A DNA stretch of 64,000 nucleotides, from positions 1-64,000 of the forward strand of contig CAZKNR010000406.1 of NCBI GenBank assembly GCA_964553925.1, given 5' to 3'. A program made the position numbers and the translations under genes. This stretch comes from DAISKN01 sp964553925. GTDB taxonomy: Bacteria > Acidobacteriota > Vicinamibacteria > Marinacidobacterales > SMYC01. The notes beneath the pieces were generated by a model. That model was given only the letters and a program-made list of their open reading frames with translations. It was not told the origin of the DNA and made no database searches. Below, one piece after another: positions 35,254 to 44,398 of this stretch (positions are counted from its first letter, which is position 1; each line of letters opens with the position of its first letter).

Positions 35254-38200
35254 ATGTCAAGTCACTTGATTATCGGCCTCGGCGGGACCGGCGGAAAGAT
35301 CATTCGCGCCCTGCGTAAGACCATCTATCAGGAGTTCCGCAGCAACGATCCGGAAGGGGTTCAACTGGGCTACCTTTACGTCGATTCCAGCCCGGAAATG
35401 ATGGAACTGGACGACCCGAACTGGAAGATTCTGGGCACGAGCGTGCAACTCGGGAAGGATAGCCAGCTCTCAATCAAGGCTTCCGACCTCAGCTCGCGAT
35501 TGGACAACATCGACAACTACCCGGGTATCAAACCCTGGATCGGCAGCCGCGAGCAGTGGAACGACATTCTCCGGACGTTTTCCGGAAGCGCTGTCCTGGG
35601 AGGCCAGAAAAGGCGCCTGGGCCGGTTTCTGTTTGCATGCAACGCCGCCGAATTCGTTCGCAAGCTACGGCTACAGGTGAGTTACCTGGAACAGCAGCTC
35701 TCAAAACAAGTCGGCGTCACCTTCCATGTTTGCGCGGGTCTCGCCGGCGGAACGGGCAGTGGCAGCGTAATCGACGTGCTTGCGCAGATTCGCAAGGCGT
35801 TTCCGTACGAAGCGTCCGACGGGACGGCTCCGGACAAGTACCGCGTTCTCTTGTATGTACTTCTGCCGGACACGAACCCTCTCCCAAACTGGGACACCGG
35901 CAACTACCACTCCAACGGTTACGCGGCGCTTGTCGAGCTGAATGCCTTGAGCGTTGGCAAGCTCGAGCCTCACGACGTGTCCGGAACGGGCGAGCGGCTC
36001 AAGGTCGGACATCCCTTCAACGGATGTTACGCGTTCACGAACGAGAATGAACAGGCAGTAACCGTCAACATCAGCAGCGAGCTACCCGGTATAGTGGCTG
36101 ACTTCCTCTACCACAAGATCGTCGCGATCCGCTCGGCGCCGTGGGACGCCCTTCGGCGCGCCGAGAACGGCGAGAACGGGGATTCTACTCCGGAGACCCT
36201 GCCGATTCCGGGAAGCAAGGAAGGGGCCCGTGAGAAGAAGTTCCTGACGTTCGGGATCAAGCGCATTGCCATCCCGGAGGAAGAAATTGGCGAGTACTTG
36301 ACCTACAGTTTCTCGCGGCAGGTTACCCTCCAGCTCCTGTACAACAATTGGTCCCCCACGGCGGGTTTCCTGGGCGAACGGACCCATCAGCCGTTTCGAG
36401 AGTTCGTGGAGCGAAAAGAAACTCACGCTCAATGGAAACTGAGCAATGAGCATCTGTCCCTCTCACTCGGTATCCTGCCGGAAGAGATGAGCGACAAAAA
36501 ATGGAAGCCGATCAACACCGATTGGGAAACGGTCATCCCGCATTTCAAGACCGACGTGCGGAGCGGCCAGAAAGAGGTCTGGCTGGATGAGCTGGCCAAG
36601 TTGTGCCAAAAGCGATTCGAGCACGACTACCGGGGGCTGGGTGTCGCCAACTTCTACAAGACCAAGAAGGGAGACACTAAAGAAGAAGCCGCGGAGATTC
36701 GCCGCACCATCGATGAGGCTCTTTTCAACGACTGGATGAATGGAGCCGAGGGTCGATCCTTGCACGACATCGGCCAGCTACTCGGGGTCTTGATAACGTC
36801 TCTCGAAGAACGTCTAAAGGGGCTCCCGGACCGCGTCGAAAAGATCCGAGGCAATGAGAAAGAAGCGTCCGCGAAAGTGCAGGAGAACGGTCGCGAGTGG
36901 GCCAAGGTCGGAATCCTGTCGGCCGCCCTGGGCAAGTTGGACAAGCTCCTTGATGCTCAAGCGATTTGCCTGCAGAACCTCTACACCCACCGCACGTGGA
37001 TCGAGGCGCTCGGTTTCGCGCAGCTTTTGCTGCGGGAGGTCCTCGTCGAGGTCAACGACCTGAAGACCGAGGTCGATCGCGCGGCCAGCATGACGTCCGA
37101 GGAGCTGAAGTCTTTCGAGAATGCGGTCGCCGAGCGCTGTGCCGACGAAGGGAAAGGTGAGATCGACGAAAGGCAGATGGGCAAGCAGCTAATCCGCTTC
37201 TATGACCCCGAGCTGGTCAAGAGCGTCAGCCGGAGCTTCATTGTCAACGAGCAAGAGCAGCGTGCCCAGATCAGCCGGGTCCGTAAGGAGCTCGTCGCAA
37301 AGGTGGGAGAGCACCTGGCGTTCTCGCGATTCAATCAGCGCGTGGACAAGGCGACCTTCCACGCGTGTCTCGAGAGCGAATGCGAAGCCAATGCACGGGT
37401 AGCTCATAACAACCTGATCACGGACGGCCGCAAGAAGCTCCTCGGAGTGAGCATCATCGAGAAGCTGCGCGACCGATATGAAGGCGAGCCCCAGAAGCTG
37501 AAGGAGTTCGCTTACGATGTCGTGAAGCACTCATGCAATTACCTCACCTTCGATAGTCTAGAGGTGGACAAGGCCGGGCCGGGAATCCCGAGCGTGCCGG
37601 CCCGGATTCCCAATTTCGCGGTCACGCTCCCCAAAGCTCCAGAGCAGGCCAAGTTCGTCGCGTCGCTCAAGGAAGCGTTCAGGGCAAGCCGGGACAGCAG
37701 TATCGAGTTCCTGGAGCGCGAGGGTAAACCCAACGAAATCACCTTGACCAGCGTCACGAACCTGTTTCCGTTGCGCTTCGTCAAGCAAGTCGGGTTTTTG
37801 CGTCAGAAGTATGACGCCAAGCTGAAGGGTCCCGACGTCGAGCGCGCCAAGCTCGAGCTGCACGTCGAAGGGGATGGATCGAACTACCCATCTCTCTTCG
37901 TCCCATCGAGCGAGGAGATCAAGAAAGAGGGCATTCCCTTCTTGCTGCTCGCGAAGACGATGAATCTCATTAAAATCCTTGAGAATCCTGCGACGGGATC
38001 CCGGCAGCTCGCGATCTCGAAGAAGGACGCGGACGGCTGGGACGCGCAGCCGATTTACCTCGGAAAGACGTTCGTGGAGTCTTTCGAAAAACTCGATCTG
38101 GCCAACCTCAGCGAGATTGGCGACCAGGTGAGGAGCTTGCTGAATGGAAGTGAGTACTCCCACGAGGAGAAGATTGCACAGCTCCGGAAGGGGATCCGTG

Positions 38201-38319
38201 ACGAGGTCGAAGCGATCAAGGCTGAGCGGAACAATAATATGGAAGATCCGCTCTACAAGCGGTTTCTGGAAGGTGGAAAGGCGGCCGATCGATTCTTGAA
38301 GGAAAGGTTGAACGCATGA
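35254..38319 (+). CDS. Tubulin-like GTPase-family protein (Tubulin_2 type)
   Basis: This 1021-aa cytoplasmic protein begins LIIGLGGTGGKIIRALRK, a Rossmann-like nucleotide-binding start. It carries the tubulin/FtsZ signature loop GLAGGTGSGSVID (residues 162-174), the GGGTGTG equivalent that binds GTP phosphates. Strands such as YLYVDSSPEMM and RVLLYVLLPDT flank it. The C-terminal 600 residues are long helices (LEERLKGLPDRVEKIRGNEK) with no recognised domain. Family members are large bacterial tubulin-like proteins whose function is mostly unknown. ATG 35254 follows GAGAGG. The gene end overlaps the next start (ATGA). Confidence 0.85.
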   Translation: MSSHLIIGLGGTGGKIIRALRKTIYQEFRSNDPEGVQLGYLYVDSSPEMMELDDPNWKILGTSVQLGKDSQLSIKASDLSSRLDNIDNYPGIKPWIGSREQWNDILRTFSGSAVLGGQKRRLGRFLFACNAAEFVRKLRLQVSYLEQQLSKQVGVTFHVCAGLAGGTGSGSVIDVLAQIRKAFPYEASDGTAPDKYRVLLYVLLPDTNPLPNWDTGNYHSNGYAALVELNALSVGKLEPHDVSGTGERLKVGHPFNGCYAFTNENEQAVTVNISSELPGIVADFLYHKIVAIRSAPWDALRRAENGENGDSTPETLPIPGSKEGAREKKFLTFGIKRIAIPEEEIGEYLTYSFSRQVTLQLLYNNWSPTAGFLGERTHQPFREFVERKETHAQWKLSNEHLSLSLGILPEEMSDKKWKPINTDWETVIPHFKTDVRSGQKEVWLDELAKLCQKRFEHDYRGLGVANFYKTKKGDTKEEAAEIRRTIDEALFNDWMNGAEGRSLHDIGQLLGVLITSLEERLKGLPDRVEKIRGNEKEASAKVQENGREWAKVGILSAALGKLDKLLDAQAICLQNLYTHRTWIEALGFAQLLLREVLVEVNDLKTEVDRAASMTSEELKSFENAVAERCADEGKGEIDERQMGKQLIRFYDPELVKSVSRSFIVNEQEQRAQISRVRKELVAKVGEHLAFSRFNQRVDKATFHACLESECEANARVAHNNLITDGRKKLLGVSIIEKLRDRYEGEPQKLKEFAYDVVKHSCNYLTFDSLEVDKAGPGIPSVPARIPNFAVTLPKAPEQAKFVASLKEAFRASRDSSIEFLEREGKPNEITLTSVTNLFPLRFVKQVGFLRQKYDAKLKGPDVERAKLELHVEGDGSNYPSLFVPSSEEIKKEGIPFLLLAKTMNLIKILENPATGSRQLAISKKDADGWDAQPIYLGKTFVESFEKLDLANLSEIGDQVRSLLNGSEYSHEEKIAQLRKGIRDEVEAIKAERNNNMEDPLYKRFLEGGKAADRFLKERLNA

Positions 38320-39197
38320 TCGCTCGGAAGGGAACGTGCACCAATTATGGCAACTGCTCGCTCGCAGACAAGCGGGAAGAAATCCCCGACCCGGGCGACT
38401 TCACCTGTCCGGAGTGCGAAAGAGCGCTCCACGCGGCTGGGTCCGAGAAGAAGGGCTTGCCAGTTTGGTTATTCGCGATCCTGGGCGTGGCTTTACTGGG
38501 TGGACTCGCTGTCCTCGCCTACTCGATGCTGAGCGGCGGCGACGTCGCGCCGCCCGCCGCCGCCGCAACGAGCGGGGCAGCGCCGCCGCCGGCCGGCACG
38601 AGTGACTCTGCGCCTCCACCCCCGGCGGCGACGGTCGCCGACGAGGGCAAGGGGCCCTGCCACTTGAAGCCCATGCCCGTGGCCGACGTAGCACGGCTCC
38701 TCCAGTATCTCAAGCAGGGAATGAACTACGCTTCTCAGAAGCAGTACGACCTTGCCCTGGCCGAGTACAAACAGGTCCTCACGATCGACCCGAACTTCCT
38801 CGGCGCGCATGAGAACGTCGGGTCCGCTCTGATCGCATTGAAGCGGTACGAAGCGGCGGAGAATCAACTGAAGCAGGAGTTGTCGTCGCTTTCTTGCCTC
38901 GAGCCGATCGCTGATGCCGATTTGGTCGAGTTCGCGTACATGATCGAGACCGAAAGCCCGCTTCCGGGTGACAAGGTTCCGGTTTACCGCGCACGGCTGC
39001 GAGAGACGAAGGCGACGACCTACTATAACCTCGCGTGCGTTTATTCGCTCGAGAACCGCAAAGACGAAGCCGTCGAAGCGCTGAGGGCGGCGGTCGACTC
39101 CGGGTTCTCGAACGCGCGCGCGTTGAGACAAGATCCCGATCTGCGGAACATTCGCGGGACCGGCGCTTTTCAGGAAATCGTCGCTGCGATCCAGTGA
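38316..39197 (+). CDS. Zinc-ribbon, transmembrane, TPR protein
   Basis: A 293-aa protein. An N-terminal zinc ribbon has C8, C14, C31 and C34 (GTCTNYGNCS, then FTCPECERAL). One transmembrane helix follows (VWLFAILGVALLGGLAVLAY, about 50-70), then a Pro/Ala-rich linker (75-108) and a TPR region (LKQGMNYASQKQYDLALAEY, NVGSALIALKRYEAAENQLK, YNLACVYSLENRKDEAVEAL). The ribbon would be cytoplasmic and the TPRs periplasmic. The start overlaps the tubulin-like stop by four bases, implying coupled synthesis. It could link cytoplasmic tubulin-like polymers to the exported proteins encoded next, which is inferred. Confidence 0.75.
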   Translation: MIARKGTCTNYGNCSLADKREEIPDPGDFTCPECERALHAAGSEKKGLPVWLFAILGVALLGGLAVLAYSMLSGGDVAPPAAAATSGAAPPPAGTSDSAPPPPAATVADEGKGPCHLKPMPVADVARLLQYLKQGMNYASQKQYDLALAEYKQVLTIDPNFLGAHENVGSALIALKRYEAAENQLKQELSSLSCLEPIADADLVEFAYMIETESPLPGDKVPVYRARLRETKATTYYNLACVYSLENRKDEAVEALRAAVDSGFSNARALRQDPDLRNIRGTGAFQEIVAAIQ

Positions 39198-39240
39198 ACA
39201 AAGTAGGGACCCTTAGCTCGAGGTCCCCGAGGAGGTTCTA

Positions 39241-40593
39241 ATGCACACGCAAGCGGGGCTAATCCGGCTGATGCTCGTTGTTGGGCTTTCCCTCTTGACG
39301 GCAGGCTCGCTCAGAGCCGCAGAGGGCTTCGGGATGTCCAAGAAGGACGTTACCCTGGTGCGGACCAACCCACCGGCCTTTTACATCATGGGAGTTGAAT
39401 TACGCGTCGCGGCGCAAAGCGACGTTCAGGGCAAGGCGAACCTGGCCAATCAGGTGAGAGACTTCGTCGAAGCCCAGCTCTTGAAGAGGGAACAGGGGCG
39501 CCTCAAGGTGGCCACGGGACCGCCGCAGACCCAGATCGATCTCAATATAGCCCGGTGCGACGTGTCGGAGGAGTGGCAAACGCGTAAAGGTATCGAGCGC
39601 CGCAAGGTAGGCGAGTACCAGGAGTACAACCAAGCGACGGGCAAGAAGGAGACCAAGGACAGGTATGCGGACGTTGAGGTCACCAACCGATACCAGGTGG
39701 TACAGGGGAACCTCACGATGACCGCCAAGGTGACTGACTCAAAAACGAAGGAAAACTACGCCGATACGTTAAACGTCAGGAGGAGTAACGAGTACCTGGA
39801 CGGAAACGGGGCTCCGCCACTTTCGACTCTGGAAGACGAGATGGTTCGCGATGCGGCGACGCAGCTCGTGAACAAGTTGACCCGAACCCAGGAGGCGCTG
39901 CAGGTGCTCCTGCCGAAAGACTCGCTCGACGACCTGGGCAAACTGGCGGAAGCGGGCCTTTGGAACCGCTATCAGGAGAAGCTCGAGAGCCTTCCCGCCA
40001 AAGGGAACCCCAAGGACGAGGCCTATCGTCAGTACGCCCTCGGGGTCTGTTATGAGGCGCTCGGGTACCAGACCGAGGATCCTCAGATGACGTTGAAGTA
40101 TTTGGAGAAGGCTGCCGAGTATTACAACAAGGCCCTCGACGCCAAGCCGGAGGAGAAGTTCTTTTCCCAGGCGTGGCGCACCGAGATGCCTCCGCTCCAG
40201 CGCGTGCAGTCTTCTTTGACGCAATACCAGCGGCTCGCGGAGCTCATCGACAAGTGGAACCAGAGCCAGGCGCAGGTGGCCGCAGCCGAGGCGACCGACG
40301 GCAAGGGCGTCGACAACGTCACCATTTCTGTCGAGTGTCCGGAAGACGGCGTGATGCGAAACTGTGACATCGTAAAGCTCGTCAAGGCTGGGTTTCCGGA
40401 TGAAAACGTGATTTCCATGATCGATGGGGCCACGAAGACGGAATTCGACGTTTCGGCGCCGGGGATGATCAAGCTGAAAGACTTTGGCGTCAGCTTCGCG
40501 ATCATCACCTACCTCCAAAAGCTAGGCATCAAGAAGAAGCCGGCCGCGACCCCACCGGCTGCGGCGAAGCGAAAGAAACCCACGTCCAACTGA
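39241..40593 (+). CDS. Secreted protein of the tubulin-like locus, function unknown
   Basis: A 450-aa protein with a signal peptide (RLMLVVGLSLLTAGSLRAAE) and AGGAGG before the ATG. No family is recognised with certainty. The middle is helical with a TPR-like hairpin (YALGVCYEALGYQTEDPQMT, YLEKAAEYYNKALDAKPEEK). The last 75 residues carry a module with CDIVKLVKAGFPDENVISMI and KLKDFGVSFAIITYL. This pattern is seen in other secreted proteins as an alpha-helical pair around an Ile-Asp-x-A turn. The C-terminus is Lys/Pro-rich. It sits between the zinc-ribbon/TPR gene and the caspase gene, on the same strand. Confidence 0.65.
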   Translation: MHTQAGLIRLMLVVGLSLLTAGSLRAAEGFGMSKKDVTLVRTNPPAFYIMGVELRVAAQSDVQGKANLANQVRDFVEAQLLKREQGRLKVATGPPQTQIDLNIARCDVSEEWQTRKGIERRKVGEYQEYNQATGKKETKDRYADVEVTNRYQVVQGNLTMTAKVTDSKTKENYADTLNVRRSNEYLDGNGAPPLSTLEDEMVRDAATQLVNKLTRTQEALQVLLPKDSLDDLGKLAEAGLWNRYQEKLESLPAKGNPKDEAYRQYALGVCYEALGYQTEDPQMTLKYLEKAAEYYNKALDAKPEEKFFSQAWRTEMPPLQRVQSSLTQYQRLAELIDKWNQSQAQVAAAEATDGKGVDNVTISVECPEDGVMRNCDIVKLVKAGFPDENVISMIDGATKTEFDVSAPGMIKLKDFGVSFAIITYLQKLGIKKKPAATPPAAAKRKKPTSN

Positions 40594-40612
40594 GTCGGCC
40601 GGAGAGAATAGC

Positions 40613-41770
40613 ATGCGCGCCCGAGTGCTCACGTCTTTGCTTCTTCCCGTTTTCCTCACCTCACCCGTGACGGTGCAGGCCCAGCTCGGCTGCAATCGCG
40701 CCAAGGAGATGGTGGTCGAGGCCCGGACTCTGTGGATCGCGGCGGCTTCCCCCGCCCAGTACGAACAGATATTCTCGAAGATGCGCACCGCCGCCGACCT
40801 CTGTCAGACAAGCAGCGACGCTTGGAAGTACCTCTATTGCAGCGCCAAGGCACTGCAGAAGCCCAACGCCTCCTTCTACCGCGACCGCGCCGTTTTCAAT
40901 GGAGTGAAGGAGGCCGACCTCGAGTGCGGTGGTGGGGACCTGATGGCTCCTCCCACGGGTCCCCTTCCAAGCCACGTTCGAGAAAAGTGGGCCCTGGTCG
41001 TGGGAATCGGCAAGTTCAAAGATTCCAACATACCGACCCTGCAGTATACGGCGAAGGACGCCAAAGACCTGGCGGCCGCGCTCGAGGACCCGCGCTACGG
41101 TCGCTTCAACCCTGGAACGGTGACGCTTCTGACCGATGAGAACGCGACCCGGTCGAACATCCTCTCGGCGCTCCAGAACCTCTTCATCAACGCGCAGGAG
41201 GACGATCTCGTTTTGTTGTACGTCAGCAGCCACGGCTCGGAAAACCGCAAGGAACAGGGATTGGCCGGCATCGGGTTCATAGTCACCCACGACACGAGCC
41301 TGGATAGGGTGTTCGTCGACTCCCTCGAGTACCAGGACTTGGCAAAGAAGGTCTCCATGATCAAGGCTCGCAGGAAAGTCGCCTTCCTCGACACGTGTTT
41401 CAGCGGCCAGATGGGCCCGGGCGCCAAGACTCTTTTCATCGAGGGAGCAAACGTCGACAGAAAGACGGCCAACCTCTTTGTTTCCGGAGAGGGCAGTTAT
41501 GTCGTCACGTCGAGCGACGCTAACGAGAAGTCCTGGGAGAGCGACCAGCTCAAGAACAGCTACTTCACCCATCACTTGATCCGCGCCCTGAAGGCGGAAG
41601 GTGATCCCCCAACCGTCCGTCAGATTTTCGACGTCCTGACCCGAGAGGTTCCAAAACAAGTTGCTTTGGAAAAGAAAGGCGCGGCGCAGCACCCGCAGCT
41701 CAGCCCGAAGGACGGTCGCGGCGACGTGCGCATTGGAGTCGTTCCACTCAACAAGCCACCCAGTCCATAG
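40613..41770 (+). CDS. Secreted caspase-like peptidase (C14 family)
   Basis: A 385-aa protein with a signal peptide (VLTSLLLPVFLTSPVTVQAQ). About 100 residues of Cys-containing helical sequence precede the p20-like caspase domain. The domain begins KWALVVGIGKFKDSNIPTLQ, with the catalytic His in LLYVSSHGSEN (H207) and the catalytic Cys in VAFLDTCFSGQ (C262). The p10-like part has SYVVTSSDANEKSWE. Both catalytic residues are intact, so protease activity after Arg/Lys or Asp is plausible. Being exported, it would act outside the cytoplasm. It lies 19 bp after the previous gene and 9 bp before the DUF4384 gene. Confidence 0.88.
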   Translation: MRARVLTSLLLPVFLTSPVTVQAQLGCNRAKEMVVEARTLWIAAASPAQYEQIFSKMRTAADLCQTSSDAWKYLYCSAKALQKPNASFYRDRAVFNGVKEADLECGGGDLMAPPTGPLPSHVREKWALVVGIGKFKDSNIPTLQYTAKDAKDLAAALEDPRYGRFNPGTVTLLTDENATRSNILSALQNLFINAQEDDLVLLYVSSHGSENRKEQGLAGIGFIVTHDTSLDRVFVDSLEYQDLAKKVSMIKARRKVAFLDTCFSGQMGPGAKTLFIEGANVDRKTANLFVSGEGSYVVTSSDANEKSWESDQLKNSYFTHHLIRALKAEGDPPTVRQIFDVLTREVPKQVALEKKGAAQHPQLSPKDGRGDVRIGVVPLNKPPSP

Positions 41771-41779
41771 GAGGATCGT

Positions 41780-42559
41780 GTGAAAAGTGTCTTTGTTATC
41801 CGATTGTTACTGGCCACCGTGCCGTTGGCGCCCTTTGCCCTCGGGCACACCGAGCAGGACGCTCCCAAGGGGGCAAAAGCACTCTTCTATGACGCTACGA
41901 GCACCGCGAAGGTAGTCCCCACCTCGGCGAAGTCGGACGTCCCGTCTCCTTCCGCTCGACGAGATTCGCAGGGGGTCAGCCCGTCCCCGGGGCAGAAGGC
42001 GTTCGGGCTTTGCTACTGGCTGGAGTTAGTCCACCCGCAAGGAGGAGCGCCCGTGCGGGTCACCGAGCAGCGCATGTTTCGATCCGGGGAGCGTATCCGC
42101 CTCCACTTCCAAAGCAACGTAGACGGACGGATCCGTCTCCTCCAGCTCGGCTCATCCGGCACGGCGACCCTCCTCTTTCCCGACCCGGAAAAAGGGCTTG
42201 GCAATGATCTGCTGCGAGCCGGCGAGGATCGGATCCTTCCCGCGGAAAGCGCTTGGTTTCGCTTCGACAATAACCCGGGCACGGAAGAGCTTCTGCTGTT
42301 CTTCGCTCGCGAGACCGAGCAGCTTCCTTCGTCGATAAAACCCCAGATGGACAAAGAGAGCACGCGACACATCGTGGACGTCGCCGAAACGATCAGCGGG
42401 AGCAAGGACCTCGTGGTCGAGGTGGATGCAGCGCCGCCGGGTCCAGGCGCCGACGCGAGGACACCAATCAGCCCCTCGAGCGCGAGCGGTGCCAGCTTCG
42501 TCGTGAACCGAGACGGACAGCAGCCGATCGTCATCAAGATCCACTTGAAGCACCAGTAG
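41780..42559 (+). CDS. Secreted DUF4384-domain protein
   Basis: A 259-aa protein starting at GTG 41780 after GGAGGATC, with a signal peptide (FVIRLLLATVPLAPFALG). A Ser/Pro-rich stretch follows, then a DUF4384-like beta domain: FRSGERIRLHFQSNVDGRIR, LLQLGSSGTATLLFPDP, and ESAWFRFDNNPGTEELLLFF. The C-terminus is low complexity and ends VVNRDGQQPIVIKIHLKHQ. DUF4384 is found beside caspase-like peptidases and Ser/Thr kinases in many bacteria, in keeping with this context. It is the last gene of the apparent tubulin-like operon. Confidence 0.8.
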   Translation: MKSVFVIRLLLATVPLAPFALGHTEQDAPKGAKALFYDATSTAKVVPTSAKSDVPSPSARRDSQGVSPSPGQKAFGLCYWLELVHPQGGAPVRVTEQRMFRSGERIRLHFQSNVDGRIRLLQLGSSGTATLLFPDPEKGLGNDLLRAGEDRILPAESAWFRFDNNPGTEELLLFFARETEQLPSSIKPQMDKESTRHIVDVAETISGSKDLVVEVDAAPPGPGADARTPISPSSASGASFVVNRDGQQPIVIKIHLKHQ

Positions 42560-42578
42560 CGTTTACATTGCGGCACCG

Positions 42579-42596
42579 GTCCTCCCAACAGAGGAC
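42579..42596. terminator. Hairpin between convergent genes, possible terminator
   Basis: GTCCTC-CCAACA-GAGGAC forms a perfect six-base-pair stem. It lies in the 98-bp gap between the DUF4384 gene and the convergent kinase gene. No T-run follows on either strand, so intrinsic termination is doubtful. Confidence 0.25.
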
Positions 42597-42657
42597 GAAG
42601 GGGGCGCAGGCTCCACCGGGGTTCGACGGCTAAAACCGCATACGTGCAGACGGACGA

Positions 42658-44112
42658 TCAGTAGCTCCGCTTGCGCATTTCCAAAGTAACTACGTGGTTC
42701 ATCTTCTCCTGGATGTCCACGACCATGGTCTCCTCCTCGTAGCTCTGGCCACGCGCTCGGAGCTCATGGAGGCCGACCGGCACCTGCTCGAAGACGGCCG
42801 GTGTATCTCTGGGTGGACCCCCGTCCAGGCTCACCTGCGCGGGAACCGGCGAGCGGACGCTCAAGCTCCCTACGGCTTCCAAAACAATCACGGTGTTTGC
42901 GCCCGTGTGCACGTCGACGGTTCCCCGGTAGAGCACCCAGTCATCGGAAGTAGCCGTCATATCGTACCTACCAGAGCGCAAAGCCAAGTTGAGTGGACTT
43001 ACCCCGGCGGTCTCACCATCCAGAAACACGTGCGTGCCAACCATACCCGTGACCTGGAGGTTACCGAGAGCCCAGGGATTATAGAGGAGGGCCAGGAATG
43101 CGACGGCCACTAAGCCGAGAGCGGCTAAAACCAACGAGACCGTACGTAGGGACCTTCTCGGCGGCGCCGTCTTTCGAGCGTCGTTCATTCCGACGGTTGG
43201 CATTTGCCCCAGGCTGTGGATCGGTGCGACACGTTCCTCCCTCGCCTTCGCCGTGGGCTCCAAGGGCGCGCGCGCTTCAGAGCTTTCCCTGCGCCGGCGC
43301 GGCACTAGCTTCTTGAGCTGAAGGGCGAACGCGCCCGCCGTCGGGAATCGGTCGTTCGGATCTTTGGCCATTGCTCGTTCGAGGAGCGGCCGACAGCCCT
43401 TCGGCACCCGCGGGTTCACGTCGAGAATGTTCGGTACAGGACCGTCGAGGTGGGCCGGCTCGTCATGTGGCGGGTACGGTAGCCGGCCCGCAAGGACGTG
43501 AAACAGCACGACGCCGAGTGAGTAGACGTCGCTGCGTCTATCCAGATTTCTGTCCCGCCTCAGCTGCTCGGGGCTCATGTAGCCGGGCGTCCCGAGCCGC
43601 CAGGTTGAGCCGCCGCCGGTCAGCGAATCGGCGTCCTCCGCGATCCGCTTCGCAATACTGAAGTCGGACAGGAAGGCGGCCCCGTCTTCATCAAACAGAA
43701 TGTTCTGAGGCTTGACGTCGCGGTGAACCACGCCTTTCCGGTGCGCCTCGTCGAGCGCCTGGGCGACGCGCTCCAGGCTATCGAACGCCTCCTCGATCGT
43801 AAGGCACGTTCTTGCTCGGAGGCGCTCGGCCAGCGAGCCCCCTCGCATATACTCCATGACGAAATAGGGTCTGCCGTCGTGCTCGCCGAACTCGTGAATC
43901 TGCACGATCGAGCGCTGCTTGAGCCCCGCAATGATCCTGGCCTCTTGCTGAAACCGAGCCCGAAACCTTGGATCCAGGTTGACGAGGTCGTCCGACAGAA
44001 CCTTTACCGCGACCAGTCTCTCCAAACCGGGATCGCGCGCCAAATACACGACACCGAAAGCGCCGCGACCGAGCTCACGTTCGATTTCGAAGCGGCCTAA
44101 AGTTTGGGTCAC
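42658..44112 (-). CDS. Ser/Thr protein kinase with TM segment and PEGA domains
   Basis: A 484-aa protein. The kinase domain spans about residues 8-280: GRGAFGVVYLA, VAVKVL (K37), VVHRDVKPQN (HRD at 130-132) and FLSDFSIAKRI, where the DFG triplet is DFS. TPGYMSPEQL and SDVYSLGVV follow. One TM helix (SLVLAALGLVAVAFLALLY) leads to periplasmic PEGA-like repeats (VTGMVGTHVFLDGETAGVSP and SVRSPVPAQVSLDGGPPRDT). GTG 44112 (MTQTLGRFEI) is preferred to GTG 44142. It converges on the tubulin-like operon and diverges from the sigma-54 activator gene, so it is a likely signal input for one of them. Confidence 0.88.
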   Translation of the reverse strand: MTQTLGRFEIERELGRGAFGVVYLARDPGLERLVAVKVLSDDLVNLDPRFRARFQQEARIIAGLKQRSIVQIHEFGEHDGRPYFVMEYMRGGSLAERLRARTCLTIEEAFDSLERVAQALDEAHRKGVVHRDVKPQNILFDEDGAAFLSDFSIAKRIAEDADSLTGGGSTWRLGTPGYMSPEQLRRDRNLDRRSDVYSLGVVLFHVLAGRLPYPPHDEPAHLDGPVPNILDVNPRVPKGCRPLLERAMAKDPNDRFPTAGAFALQLKKLVPRRRRESSEARAPLEPTAKAREERVAPIHSLGQMPTVGMNDARKTAPPRRSLRTVSLVLAALGLVAVAFLALLYNPWALGNLQVTGMVGTHVFLDGETAGVSPLNLALRSGRYDMTATSDDWVLYRGTVDVHTGANTVIVLEAVGSLSVRSPVPAQVSLDGGPPRDTPAVFEQVPVGLHELRARGQSYEEETMVVDIQEKMNHVVTLEMRKRSY

Positions 44113-44398
44113 ATTGACCGTCCCTATTGCCCAGACGACCACGCGCCTGAAAGCTAGTTTGTGTGGCGGGCGACGAGTAGCGTTCGGCCTACATTGACGT
44201 AGTCTATAACACGGTCACCTGCATTTCACGAGGAAGCACCCAGGAAGACTCGTTTGAAGACGAAAGTTCAACCCTTTCAGGAGCGGACACTCAAGACAAA
44301 CCGCCGACTATTGGACGCGGTCGAGCCTCCCGTAAGAGAATGGCGACGAATCACGGGTTCTCGCCGGCGTGGTTCGAACGCCGCGAGATCCGGCAGTC

